Shown here one piece after another: positions 40,362 to 50,818 of a stretch of DNA of 64,000 bases; the stretch's first letter is position 1, and each line of letters opens with the position of its first letter. Position numbers and translations under genes: made by a program. The notes beneath the pieces are model-generated. The model saw only the letters and a list, made by a program, of their open reading frames with translations. It did no database searches and was not told the origin of the DNA. Location of the stretch: the NCBI RefSeq assembly GCF_910592395.1, contig NC_088325.1:4247501-4311500 (forward strand). The letters run 5' to 3'. The DNA comes from Lineus longissimus. Its lineage: Eukaryota; Nemertea; Pilidiophora; Heteronemertea; Lineidae.

Positions 40362-41753
40362 TTATCTAACCATAAAAACAATCAATGTACCAACAACTGA
40401 GTAAAGCATGAATTTAATTGTTTTATGAGTATCATCCTCCTTCTCAACTTTGGTGTCAAGTTTAGTAGTAATAGGAATATTCTTTGAGGTTTCAGTTGTT
40501 TTTGGTGTATCAACATTACTCTTTGGTTTATGACTGGTCTCGAGCTTTGCTCTCAGGACGAAGTCCGACTTGACAGTACCAACACTACTCATAACTCTTA
40601 TTTTCTTAGAACTATTTCCTTCCATCAGTGGTGGTGGTAAGGTCTTTTTGTGGTTAATGTCATTCTTACCGGGTTTAGCATTTTTTGGTGCTATTAAAAT
40701 GTTATTATTGTAGTTATCCAGCTTACCAATAACGAGTACCATATTTGATCCTATGACATACAATCCTGGTGATATTACATAATCTAGTCTTGTATGAGTG
40801 TCACTCACTGCTTTTTGATATCTTTGAATTGAAGTGGGAATATCAGGATGTTGATTAATCGAATCCTTTAATAGTTTGTTAAATTCCTTCTGTGCATCCA
40901 ATTCTGTACCCGGTACTCCAATTATTGGTGTTCTGGTCAACGCCTGAGCACCCAGAATACAGTAAACATATGTTCTTATTGTGTCATTCAACCTCTCTAT
41001 TCCAGGATTAGAGAAACCATTTGATTTAAATATCATGAATTGTTGATAGGTTTGACATTCATTTTGTGTAATTATATCAAATACATTCTTGTGTCTCCTG
41101 ACATGATCCTTGATGAAAATATCTGGATATTTGAAATTAGCCATTCCAGCATCCCAGTCTTTACTGAACATCGGTGGCATTCTATTTTCATGAACTTGCA
41201 TGAGGAAGAAATTGATTTTAGAATCATTGATGTAATATCCGGGATCAGTTATGTTCGGGTTGTAATCCGGTACATTCCATGACCTCCAACCACCGTTATT
41301 TTCAAACACCGAGAAATCGTACTCGTCTTTTAAACCAAATTCACTCAATAACCCTCCTAGTTTCCTATGGTTAATGTTATTGTTTGTCTCATTAAAATCA
41401 CTTTCACCTGGAATTGGTATCTCTAGATTCTTCATGATCTTCAATATTTGATAGTAAACATGAAACCTGTAAATTGACCTTAACAATGGGTCACTGTGAT
41501 TCAAGTGATCGTCTATTGAAATACCACAACCTGTTGTAGCAAACCAAACAGCCATGTTAAATTGGTTCTGGTAAAACGATAATGGATTCTTTTCCAGTAG
41601 CAGACAGTCTTTCTTATTTTTCAGGCTCAAAAACCCAGGTGTTATCTTAGTTTCTTGTAGTCTGAAGAAGTTATTAGTATTAACAGTTACTTCTAAATTA
41701 AAGAAGTCATAGGTGAATTTACTTTTATGTTGATTTGCTATTGGATAATACAT
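40362..41753 (-). CDS. Conserved Polinton structural-type protein with C-terminal anchor (463 aa)
   Basis: A beta-rich N-terminal part has NMAVWFATTGCGISIDDHL (about residues 66-84), a motif I recognise as recurrent in animal Polintons. Further blocks are GGWRSWNVPDYNPNITDPGYYI, MPPMFSKDWDAGM and LDYVISPGLYVIGSNMVLVIG. A disordered Lys/Thr-rich stretch follows, with an element-derived SDFVLRAKLE (about residues 401-410). The protein ends in a transmembrane helix (FMLYSVVGTLIVFMV). It is probably a membrane-anchored virion protein of unknown role. It starts in TTAAATGT as the last gene before the right terminal repeat. Confidence 0.65.
   Translation of the reverse strand: MYYPIANQHKSKFTYDFFNLEVTVNTNNFFRLQETKITPGFLSLKNKKDCLLLEKNPLSFYQNQFNMAVWFATTGCGISIDDHLNHSDPLLRSIYRFHVYYQILKIMKNLEIPIPGESDFNETNNNINHRKLGGLLSEFGLKDEYDFSVFENNGGWRSWNVPDYNPNITDPGYYINDSKINFFLMQVHENRMPPMFSKDWDAGMANFKYPDIFIKDHVRRHKNVFDIITQNECQTYQQFMIFKSNGFSNPGIERLNDTIRTYVYCILGAQALTRTPIIGVPGTELDAQKEFNKLLKDSINQHPDIPTSIQRYQKAVSDTHTRLDYVISPGLYVIGSNMVLVIGKLDNYNNNILIAPKNAKPGKNDINHKKTLPPPLMEGNSSKKIRVMSSVGTVKSDFVLRAKLETSHKPKSNVDTPKTTETSKNIPITTKLDTKVEKEDDTHKTIKFMLYSVVGTLIVFMVR
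40542..40566 (+). repeat. Double-hairpin element, rightmost copy
   Basis: GAGC-TTT-GCTC, TCA, GGAC-GAA-GTCC, placed in the disordered stretch of the 463-residue protein. Confidence 0.9.
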
Positions 41754-42392
41754 TTAATTTACTTGAATTTTTTCCTTGAATTTTGGTTAATGAAGACAGT
41801 AAAAAGGCCATTTATTTTAATGGAATAATCTCACCAGATGGAGGAAGTGTGACGTTAACATCATGTCTCCATGGACAGAATAACATTTGCCTTTAAACCA
41901 TAGTGATATTAAGTTGTACAATGGCCATATCAGATGTTGCAGTCATTAATTATTTTTGCTTGCAAATTACAATGGCCATATCAGATGTTGCAATCATTAA
42001 TTATTTTTGCTTGTCAAAGACATGAAAAGGCCTATTGTGTCTTAATGCGTTTATCCGACAGAATTTTAGAAAATATTTTCAGCGCTGAAAATTATTTTTG
42101 CGTCGTTAAAATAATGTCTCGAAATTCTGTCGGATAAACGCATTAACGAACAATAGACCATTGTAATACTTTGGGACGTGTGTATTGTTTGGTAACATAT
42201 GTTACCATGTACATGCAGACACTGTCAACATTATTTTCAATAGATTCAAGCAACAATGATTAATCACTGTAACAGCTGTCTTGTAGGCCTACAGCATTTA
42301 TTGGAATACGCTGGGACTGTCAAGATGTGCGAACTTCAAGGGTTCATTTCTCTGCCATTTCTCAATGGATATTTGCAATGATGTATCCTTGG
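41754..42392. other. Polinton right non-coding region with tandem and inverted repeats
   Basis: 41918-41962 and 41969-42013 are two copies of a 51-bp-period repeat beginning ACAATGGCCATATCAG. 42043-42066 and 42122-42145 are a perfect 24-bp inverted pair (core TTTATCCGACAGAATTT), with weaker pairing extending outward to about 42029 and 42159. No gene seen. Confidence 0.75.
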
Positions 42393-42642
42393 AAAGCTAT
42401 TGACGTGTACTTTCTGTTGGAATACAGTAAGTCATGATTACATTAACCCATTGAACTCTAGTATTCCCTTACCATTTCACTGCAACGCTTCACTGACCAT
42501 TTCATGAATGATAGAATATATGTATTGTGGTGTCTGGTTCTTAGGGGTTTCTAAGCTAATTTGAGACAAAAAGGCCTGTAAGGGCTTTTGTTAAAATAGC
42601 TTAGAATTACCTAGATTCCTACCACCACAATACATATATTCT
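42393..42642 (-). repeat. Right Polinton terminal inverted repeat
   Basis: Reverse complement of 23679-23928, including the internal 130-bp hairpin at the very end. It is followed by GCTGTA (42643-42648). Confidence 0.93.
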
Positions 42643-42952
42643 GCTGTAGATATGCGTGATGTAAATAATTACTGTTAACAACTTGTTTAGTAATAAACTT
42701 ATTAATATATGATATTTTAGTTGTCTGTTTCTGATTCTGTTAGTTGGACAGGTTTGGTTGCAAATCAATATCAGCGATGATTAGGGCTGTGACATTATTG
42801 CTCTTAATGAACTAGCCGGTGTTGTTGATATTTGGAACCGCCCCATTTATGGTTGTGACATAGTCTCTGTCTGTTTTTGGCTCACCGTTAGGGGAGTCTA
42901 TATAATACCGCTGTGTCCATCGTCGTCGGCGGCGTCGTCGTATCCTAACAGT

Positions 42953-45230
42953 GGCACGTTTCTTAACTGCTGGGGCTATGAACTTGAAACTTGGTACACA
43001 GAATGCCCTAGGTCCGCTGACCCCTGACACTGATTTTCGGTCCGATCTGATTCTCTGTTTGGCCACCAGGGGGCCAAATGTGGATATCTAAAAAGTGTGA
43101 TATCTCGCTTATTAGTGACGTGTTTTTGATAAAATTGTTGTTGTAAGTACTCATAACAAGGATACATCACATATCATACGGGTTTTTAATTTGACCTTCT
43201 TTTCAAGGTCACAGAGGTCATATGGCGTAAATTGGCCATTGGAGTGTAAACTATGGCACGTTTCTTAACCGCTATTGCTATGAACTTGAAACTTGGTACA
43301 TATAACCCCCTATATCACATAACCTCTGGTGCTGAATTTCGGTCCGATCTGATTCTCAACTTGGCCACCAGGGGGCCGAATGTAGATATCTAAAAAGTGT
43401 GATATCTCGCTTATTAATGACTTGTTTTCGATAAAACTTTTGTGGTATGTACTCATAGCAAAGATACATCATATATCAGGTAGGTTTTCAATTTGACCTA
43501 CTTTTCAAGGTCGCAGAGGTCAAATTGCGTAAATTGGCCGTTTGAGTCTAACTATGGCACGTTTCTTAACCGCCAAAGCTATGAACTTGAAACTTAATAC
43601 ATATAACCACCTATATTAGATAACCTCTGGTGCTGAATATCAGTCTGATCTGATTCTCAGTTTGGCCACCAGGGGGCCAAATGTGGATATCTAAAAAGTG
43701 TGATATCTCGCTTATTAGTGACGTGTTTTTGATAAAATTTTTGTTGTAAGTACTCATAGCAAGGATACATCACATATCATACGGGTTTTTAATTTGACCT
43801 TCTTTTCAAGGTCACAGAGGTCATATGGCGTAAATTGGCCATTGGAGTGTAAACTATGGCACGTTTCTTAACCACTATAGTTATGAACTTGAAACTTGGT
43901 ACATATAACCCTCTATATCACATAACCTCTGGTGCTGAATTTCGGTCCGATCTAATTCTCAACTTGGCCACCAGGGGGCCGAATGTAGATATCTAAAAAG
44001 TGTGATATCTCGCTTATTAATGACTTGTTTTCGATAAAACTTTTGTGGTATGTACTCATAGCAAAGATACATCATATATCAGGTAGGTTTTCAATTTGAC
44101 CTACTTTTCAAGGTCGCAGAGGTCAAATTGCGTAAATTGGCCGTTTGAGTCTAACTATGGCACGTTTCTTAACCGCCAAAGCTATGAACTTGAAACTTAA
44201 TACATATAACCACCTATATTAGATAACCTCTGGTGCTGAATTTCAGTCTGATCTGATTCTTAGTTTGGCCACCAGGGGGCCAAATGTGGATATCTAAAAA
44301 GTGTGATATCTCGCTTATTAGTGACGTGTTTTTGATAAAACTTTTGTTGTAAGTACTCATAGCAAGGATACATCACATATCATACGGGTTTTTAATTTGA
44401 CTTTCTTTTCAAGGTCACAGAGGTCATATGGCGTAAATTGGCCACTGGAGTGTAAACTATGGCACGTTTCTTAACCACTATAGCTATGAACTTGAAACTT
44501 GGTACATATAACCCCCTATATCACATAACCTCTGGTGCTGAATTTCGGTCCGATCTGATTCTCAACTTGGCCACCAGGGGGCCGAATGTAGATATCTAAA
44601 AAGTGTGATATCTCGCTTATTAATGACTTGTTTTCGATAAAACTTTTGTGGTATGTACTCATAGCAAAGATACATCATATATCAGGTAGGTTTTCAATTT
44701 GACCTACTTTTCAAGGTCGCAGAGGTCAAATTGCGTAAATTGGCCGTTTGAGTCTAACTATGGCACGTTTCTTAACCGCCAAAGCTATGAACTTGAAACT
44801 TGGTACATATAACCACCTATATCAGATAACCTCTGGTGCTGAATTTCGGTCCGACCTGATTCTCAACTTGGCCACCAGGGGGCCGAATGTTGATGTCTTA
44901 AAAGTGTGATATCTTGCTTATGACTTGTTTTCGATAAAACTTTTGTCGTAGGCACTCATAGCAAGGATACATCATGTATCATACTAGTTTTTAATTTGAC
45001 CTACTTTTCAAGGTCACAGAGGTCAAACGGCAAAAATTGGCTGTTAGTGTGTAACTTTGGCACGTTTCTTTTAAAACGACTGAAGCTATGAACCTGAAAC
45101 TGGGTATACATGGCCGTATAGGTCAGATAACCTCAGATAACACATTCCAGTCCAATCTGATTCTCAACTTGGCCACCTTGGGCCCAAATCTGAAAACTTG
45201 TGAATTGTGATTATAGCACCAGTCTGATGA
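42953..45230. repeat. 301-bp satellite array, eight monomers
   Basis: Monomers begin with GGCACGTTTCTTA at 42953, 43255, 43556, 43858, 44159, 44461, 44762 and 45059, so the period is 301-302 bp; the last copy is diverged. Two variants alternate (for example AAGGTCACAGAGGTCA against AAGGTCGCAGAGGTCA), giving a 603-bp higher-order unit. Each of the first seven monomers contains CCACCAGGGGGCC. A GTCGTCGGCGGCGTCGTCG stretch precedes the array. No coding capacity. Confidence 0.95.
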
Positions 45231-45539
45231 ACATGGGACCAGCTAACCCACCATACAGTATTACATGTACTTGCACATGGTTTTTGATTTTACCTCATAA
45301 AACTTTTTTATTTGGCTACATACTGTAACACTTTCTGTAACTGGCATGAATTAATTGTCTACTAAATATACTTACGGTGAGCACAATGGCCCCTGGCCGT
45401 TTCATATTGATACAGCTTTACCGCACAGACTTACTAGCTCTCGGTTACACAAATTTTAAGATTGAAATTAATTGAGTTTAAGATGTTTAAGGAATTGAAG
45501 GATACATGAAGTTTGCTTATTATGCACAGTCTATTGTTT

Positions 45540-46235
45540 GCACAGTTGGCTTGCTGGTTGTCAATTGGATTTGACCGACTCCAAGGCTGTCTCTTCAGTT
45601 GACCGGATGGTTGTGAATCTCTCTGATGGGTTGGCCGGCTGTAATATTGTATATTCAGTTGACTAGATGGTTGTGAATCTCTCTGATGGGTTGGTCGGCT
45701 ATAAGGCTGTCTCTTGAATGGATGGTAGTGAAACTGTTAGATGAGTTGACCGGCTGAAAAGCCGTCTCTTGATGAGTTGACTGGCTGGGTGTGAATCTAA
45801 CTGATGAGTAGACTGGCTGTAAGGCTGTCTCTTGAGCTGATTGGATGGTAGTGACTATATCAGATGAGTCGGCTGGTAAGGCCAATATCTTAAGTTGACT
45901 GGCTGGTTGTGAATCAGTCTGATGAATTGACAGCCTGTAATGCTGTCTCTTAAGTCAACTGGCTGTTTGTAATTCTGTCCAATGAGTTGTAAGGCTTTAA
46001 GGCTGTCTAATGAGCTGACTTGCTGGCTGTGAATCTGTCTAATGAGTTGACAGGCTGTTAAGCTGCCCCTTGAGGTGATTGGCTGGCAGTGAATCTGTCT
46101 GATGACTTGACCAGGAATAATGTCGTCTCTTGAGTTGACTGGCTGGTTGTGAAGCCCTTTGATGGGTTGACAGCTGTAAAGCTGTCTCTTGAGTTAACTG
46201 GCTGGTTGTATATATGTCTGATGAGTTTTAAGCCG
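45540..46235. repeat. Degenerate ~60-bp minisatellite
   Basis: About eleven diverged units, each with GTTGACTGGCTGGTTGTGAAT followed by CTGATGAGTTGA and GGCTGTAAGGCTGTCTCTT-like parts. Unit length varies between about 55 and 65 bp. Bases 46240-46700 after it hold nothing recognised. Confidence 0.8.
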
Positions 46236-46744
46236 ATTTAGAACTGTTCAAGGGCCAAAACTAATCTTGCTTCAAATCATCGTCTTCACGAACAATTCTT
46301 ATGACACAGCAATTTTCCATACCAAACGAGTGCGCATAAAACCCCTCAAAATCACTTCGTGTTATGAGAATCTTTTCGTCAATAGCTTGAAATGCAATAA
46401 GACAGCTTTTTAATTTTTGGGATAAAAAAGACCGGAGAAAAGTCTTGTATCGTGGATGAGGTAATTCACCACATTCTGATTGCAATAGCGGCCATTTCAA
46501 GGATGGACGGATCGACGTCGGTATAAGTAGTTTCGGTCATGCGCAAGGAGGTTGCACGCATGGGTCACTTGGCTAAATATGTGTAAAGTATTTATTACAC
46601 ATTTCGATGCTCGACACCCGTGACAGATCTAAGCGCTTTTGGGATATCATATTATTACTCCGGTCTCCACAGAAATCAATCAGGGATTTCAATGAGAAAC
46701 CAGAAGGCGCTCACTGGAACTCGACAAGTTGGGGAACTAAGCAG

Positions 46745-46795
46745 TGACTCGGCCGGGAGTCGAACCTCCTCCACTGCGCTACCGCTGCCCCATAC
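46745..46795 (-). repeat. Truncated tRNA-like SINE fragment
   Basis: On the minus strand GGTAGCGCAGTGG (A-box-like) is followed directly by GGTTCGACTCC (a good B box). The 25-30 bases normally between them are missing, so it cannot be a tRNA gene. Bases 46800-48060 contain no gene that I recognise. Confidence 0.4.
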
Positions 46796-48093
46796 CATTC
46801 CCAGGGGTCAATGCGCTCCCCATTTCCGGTGGCTCTTATTGACCCCTGTATACATTCATATATAACAGATAACGTCTCCCCCAAAATCCAGAGGTGACGT
46901 AGCAAAATTACCTATTACCCGTCTACTTTGCCGTGACGTGTCACTACGGTTTCTACAAGACAAACATATTTCTGTGGCAAACCAAATAAGCTTTCAATTG
47001 AGAACTGGTCTTATGGTAGACATAAATACAGATATCTGATACAAACATACAAAATTAAATTCTTTGTCGCTAATTTCCATATTACATGTGCCACCTGCAG
47101 CAAATAAGGTACCATTTAAAAAAACCAAGTGGCTGTCATTTAATCATGATGACAAGAAGGCATTTCACAATAATCATACAGCACATGGCTAGTATTTGTC
47201 TTTGGTATGGTAGTTAGTGTCGTATTTTAATGCAGGTTTATTTGATGCATTGAGGAAATTAATCATAGTAATATATATGACCAAAATCAAAAGAGATTTC
47301 AACCCTATTCTCGGAGGCTTTAATTGGTGTTCACATGATAACCAGAAGCACAATTTTCACATTAATAATCTGATGCTAATACGAGTAATTAAAATAATGA
47401 CATGTGATATCGAGTGACGCCATCGATATTAATGTAAACTGTCATCAACTTATCACAAAGTTTATTTATATATTTCCAGGGAATAATGAGCGCCCGGAAG
47501 TTGAACTCATTGACCCCTGGGAATAGAAGTTGCACGCTGCCAACCAGTAAACTTACATTCTGCATCACTTGGGTGCAACGAGACTCAGAAACGCAATACA
47601 AGTCATAGTATTAAGGGCAGTCATGAATAATTATAGGATAATAACTATACAATTAACAAACACGAGTTCAGAGTACATATTTGTTAATATACAATTACTT
47701 CTTAGTCAGTATTCGTCTGTCCCGTAATATCATATCACAAGTATCACATCATATTATAGTCATATGGCATTCCTGCCGCGGAAAATGCTTTGTTTAAAAG
47801 TCCATATACATGTGATATGATAATTTGCCACAATAAGGATGTCAGGGAATTCAAAACAGTAGGTCTGACTAGGAAAAGGCCAACCTGGTTTCATCAAGTG
47901 ACAAAACTTTATATCATACCGCCAAGAGTCATTGTGTTCAATGAGACAATATTCATTACCATCAAGATCTAGAGTCATCGCCTTGATCAGGTGGAGTTAC
48001 CTGGCAGATGTTAGTTAATATACAAGTGTAAAATCGTTACACTTTTCTCGGAGTTCGTCATCTTATACTAAAAGAGCTTTGACCGCTCCCACG

Positions 48094-49458
48094 ATGAAAC
48101 GTCTACCATCTTTGGCATTTATGCTTCTCCAGTTTCAAAGTAAGTAATTTTTGCGAACGTCGATTGTTTTTCTTTTGTGTCAGTTTTGATTTATTTTGCT
48201 GGTGTCTTACAAGCATAAACTGTATTTTAAACGATTTTATATGCCATCTACTCATTCTTCCAAGGATGAACTCGATATGTGACACTCAGCGCTCAGACGT
48301 AGTGATGACGTCACATCAGTAGCAGCGAATTGCCATACAAATCATACCATACAAAGAGGATTTGAACTTTGAAATCAGGCAAACCACCCCAGGACTTGCA
48401 GGGAGAGAGGATCAATTACCAACTGTCCAACTTGCAATGTAGCTGATTGACATAGAATACCCAAGTGACCACTGGATGCAAGCAATACCCCGATGGTTTA
48501 GCTGTCAATGCCATTCGAGAATGGGAAAGTGGAGTATACATCAAATTTCCAGATGCAACATCCACATCCATTTCAACACCAAATGACAAGCTCTGCACCA
48601 ACTTCAGGGCATGGTGTCTGCTATCACTACAGCAGCCTTACACCTGTCCGAGTCCAAAGCTAAGTGTGACAATGTTATCACTCTAACCGTTTCCATGTCC
48701 ACTGCACAAGCCCTAGTATATTAGAACTCGGACAAAATCATCGACACGCTCATGGTCAGCCTATCAAACCTCTAACAGAATAGCAGAGTTGTGATAAAAT
48801 GGATCCCTGCACACTGTGGCATCCCAGGAAATGACAGCGCTGATCTACTTGCCAAAGATGGAAGCCAACAGCATCAGGAATAATTCTGCACCATCTACAT
48901 GGAACAAGACACTTCTGAAACAAGCCCGAAATAACACCTGGCAAGAGAGAAGAGGGGACCTCAGATGCAACACTCTCCTTGACATGGACAGAAAAGCTGC
49001 GACCGGGCTTGCTCAAAAAGTCACAACACCACAAAAAATAATTCACATTGAAGGGTCGTTTGATGAGTAATGTCTTGAGTCATAAGGTTGCAACTCACTT
49101 TCTTTTTAACGCGTTATTTAACTACTTTCAGATATTCTCGGTATGACGATAACTAATGTCCTCAGTAATTTACGTCCGCGACTCGGCCAAACGATAACGC
49201 TAAATTGTAACATTGCGGGAGAACCCGCAAAAAGTGTAATGTGGTGGAAAGACAAGAACCGCAGTCCAGGAGCATTACTTCTGTCGTACAATTGTTCAGT
49301 TGTTCGAAAGGAGTACAAATCAAGATTAAGAACGACTCGATGTGATATGAATAACTTTGATTTTCAATTAAGTAATGTTCGAACGTCGGACCGCGGGGAA
49401 TGGGTGTGCGAGGCTGATGGACAAGAGGCCACAACTAAACTGAGATTGGATGTCTTAG
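48094..49458 (+). CDS. Secreted immunoglobulin-domain protein, first two exons (partial host gene)
   Basis: Exon 1 (48094-48139) encodes a signal-peptide-like start (MKRLPSLAFMLLQFQ) and ends at a GTAAGT donor in phase 1. Exon 2 (49132-49458) begins after ACTACTTTCAG and ends at a GTAAGT donor. It is 327 nt (phase 1-1), the usual form of Ig-domain exons. It holds one Ig fold: GQTITLNCNIAGEPAKSVMWWK (first Cys and Trp), then SDRGEWVCEADGQEATTKLRLDV (the D-x-G-x-Y/W-x-C signature with second Cys). A cell-surface or secreted adhesion or immune-type protein is plausible. Further exons were not found before the Harbinger at 50629, so the gene is incomplete here or broken. Confidence 0.72.
48418..49070 (+). 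pseudogene. LINE RNase H relic in the intron of the Ig gene
   Basis: A decayed coding stretch, plus strand, with stops and shifts. The clearest part is at about 48797-48870 and reads KWIPAHCGIPGNDSADLLAKDGS, the C-terminal RNase H signature (H-x-G-x-x-G-N-x-x-A-D) of non-LTR retrotransposons. Earlier blocks continue the same domain in other frames. It lies wholly between the donor at 48140 and the acceptor at 49131. Confidence 0.75.
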
Positions 49459-50628
49459 GTAAGTCTTAAAAAACACATACACCTATGCAGAACATACGTT
49501 CTCCATTAAAAGGGTGGACTGTGTCAAGGTCTGGGATTTCGGATTGTTTTCCCTCTCGTTTGTAACGACAAATTAGGTAGACCATTTGAATGCTGTTTGT
49601 GCATGTCTTCTCCTGTTGTTCTCCCCAACTCAGGCATGGGAGGGACTATCACTCTATACAGTAAATCTTGCATGTACTGTAGAACCAAAAAAAAACACGT
49701 GCAGGATATTTGTGCCAGTAGGTCATACCCCTAGAAAATATTCCGCCGCGAAAATCGCTTGCTTTTCAGCAAGAAGTCAATCTCACTGTTGCCATGTTCC
49801 CAGTGGAAATGTAACGAGCAATTAATGGTAGCGCCTATGCCGATCGCAGCTTACTGGGCCATACAAAGAGGTGATTAATCAGAGACTGTGTGTACCCTGT
49901 GCAATTGGCAAATATCATATTTACACCTAACAAACACATATTCCACCTCGATCTTCCTCAACATTAAATTTTGCCTCATTATGCTCATCTGTGTGTGTGC
50001 TCTAGGCTTAATTACTCCCTACATTAAAACCTGTTGACAGTGGGTCTGCGTATGATAGGGAGTGTCGCGATTCTCCCTCATTGTTCGACATCGAGATCGG
50101 GAGGTCGAAAAATGCGTTTTGGGGGATTTGCTCCCTGATATTAGGGAGTTTTTGCAAATCTCCCGAAACGTCAACGCGAACGCCTATCCCATTGTTCGAC
50201 ATAGTTTTCAGGAGGTGGAACAATTGTATAGGCGTTCGTTCATGCTGGCGTTTCGGGGGATTTGTGAAAACTCCCTATAGACAAGTACACATCAACACCT
50301 ACTAATTAATAGGAGCTCTTTGGGCAAAATATACTCTTTTTATTTTTTGAGAAAAAAATTCTTGACTCGCGAAAATATACTGCCGCGAATACGTCCATCG
50401 CCTGCGTACATTTTCTCTTCAACAGTATGGAACTTGCATAAAATGGGCCATTGCATACACGAACAGGTCTTCCAAGTCCCTAGTTTCAAGTTTTACATAT
50501 TTCGTATTAAACATAACACATATTGGTCCAGTCGAGTCTGATCCCTTTTATGCCAGGTTAATTTCAATGATGATAGTCAATGTAAGTCATTTTCGATATC
50601 GAACGATTCAGGAGAAAATTAAGCCCAG
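49459..50628. other. No gene recognised
   Basis: Contains a duplicated, partly inverted patch around TTGTTCGACAT (about 50080 and 50190) with ACTCCCTA at both outer edges (about 50011 and 50272), possibly a small MITE. No further Ig exon was seen. Confidence 0.4.
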
Positions 50629-50818
50629 GGGCCGGTTGCACAAAAGAAAAAAATAGTTAAAAATCACTGTTAGTTTATCTTGGCGTTAACTTAACTCCAA
50701 AAAGTTAATTTGGGTTGCAAGAAAGAAAATTATTTAAAAGTAGCGTTAAGTTAACGCTAACTTTAACTGACCTCCTAACCCCAAGATAAATCCCTATTTT
50801 GGAGTTAGTTGAAACAAA

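Larger units (their letters stand above)
25668..41757. promoter_or_regulatory. TAAATG start contexts across the Polinton
   Basis: Nine start codons are immediately preceded by TAA, giving TAAATG: plus strand at 25377, 25671, 26461, 27560, 30013 and 30287; minus strand at 27555, 37426 and 41753. 36555 (GATAAATGG) is a tenth. A second group (24008, 35019, 35076) has TAAATAGA with 0-2 further A before ATG. In poxviruses TAAATG is the late promoter and initiator. Here the role is inferred from recurrence only. Confidence 0.6.
23679..42642. mobile_element. Polinton/Maverick element, full length (18,964 bp)
   Basis: Terminal inverted repeats of 250 bp start with AG. The element is flanked by a perfect 6-bp target duplication GCTGTA (23673-23678 and 42643-42648). 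Both features are diagnostic of Polintons. It carries polymerase B, integrase, packaging ATPase, capsid-type and membrane proteins. A right-facing block (24008-30946, with the ATPase reversed) meets a mostly left-facing block (31228-41753). No adenain-like maturation protease, normally part of the Polinton core, was found. Stops and frameshifts in the candidate capsid gene, integrase, ATPase and zinc-ribbon genes show that this copy is decaying. It lies in A/T-rich host sequence with no gene visible next to it. Confidence 0.97.

Noticed and set aside
42812-43170. Short minus-strand frames at the start of the satellite
   Set aside because: They overlap the satellite and are not kept in other monomers.
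46745-46795. tRNA gene with A and B boxes
   Set aside because: The two boxes abut; the anticodon arm is missing.
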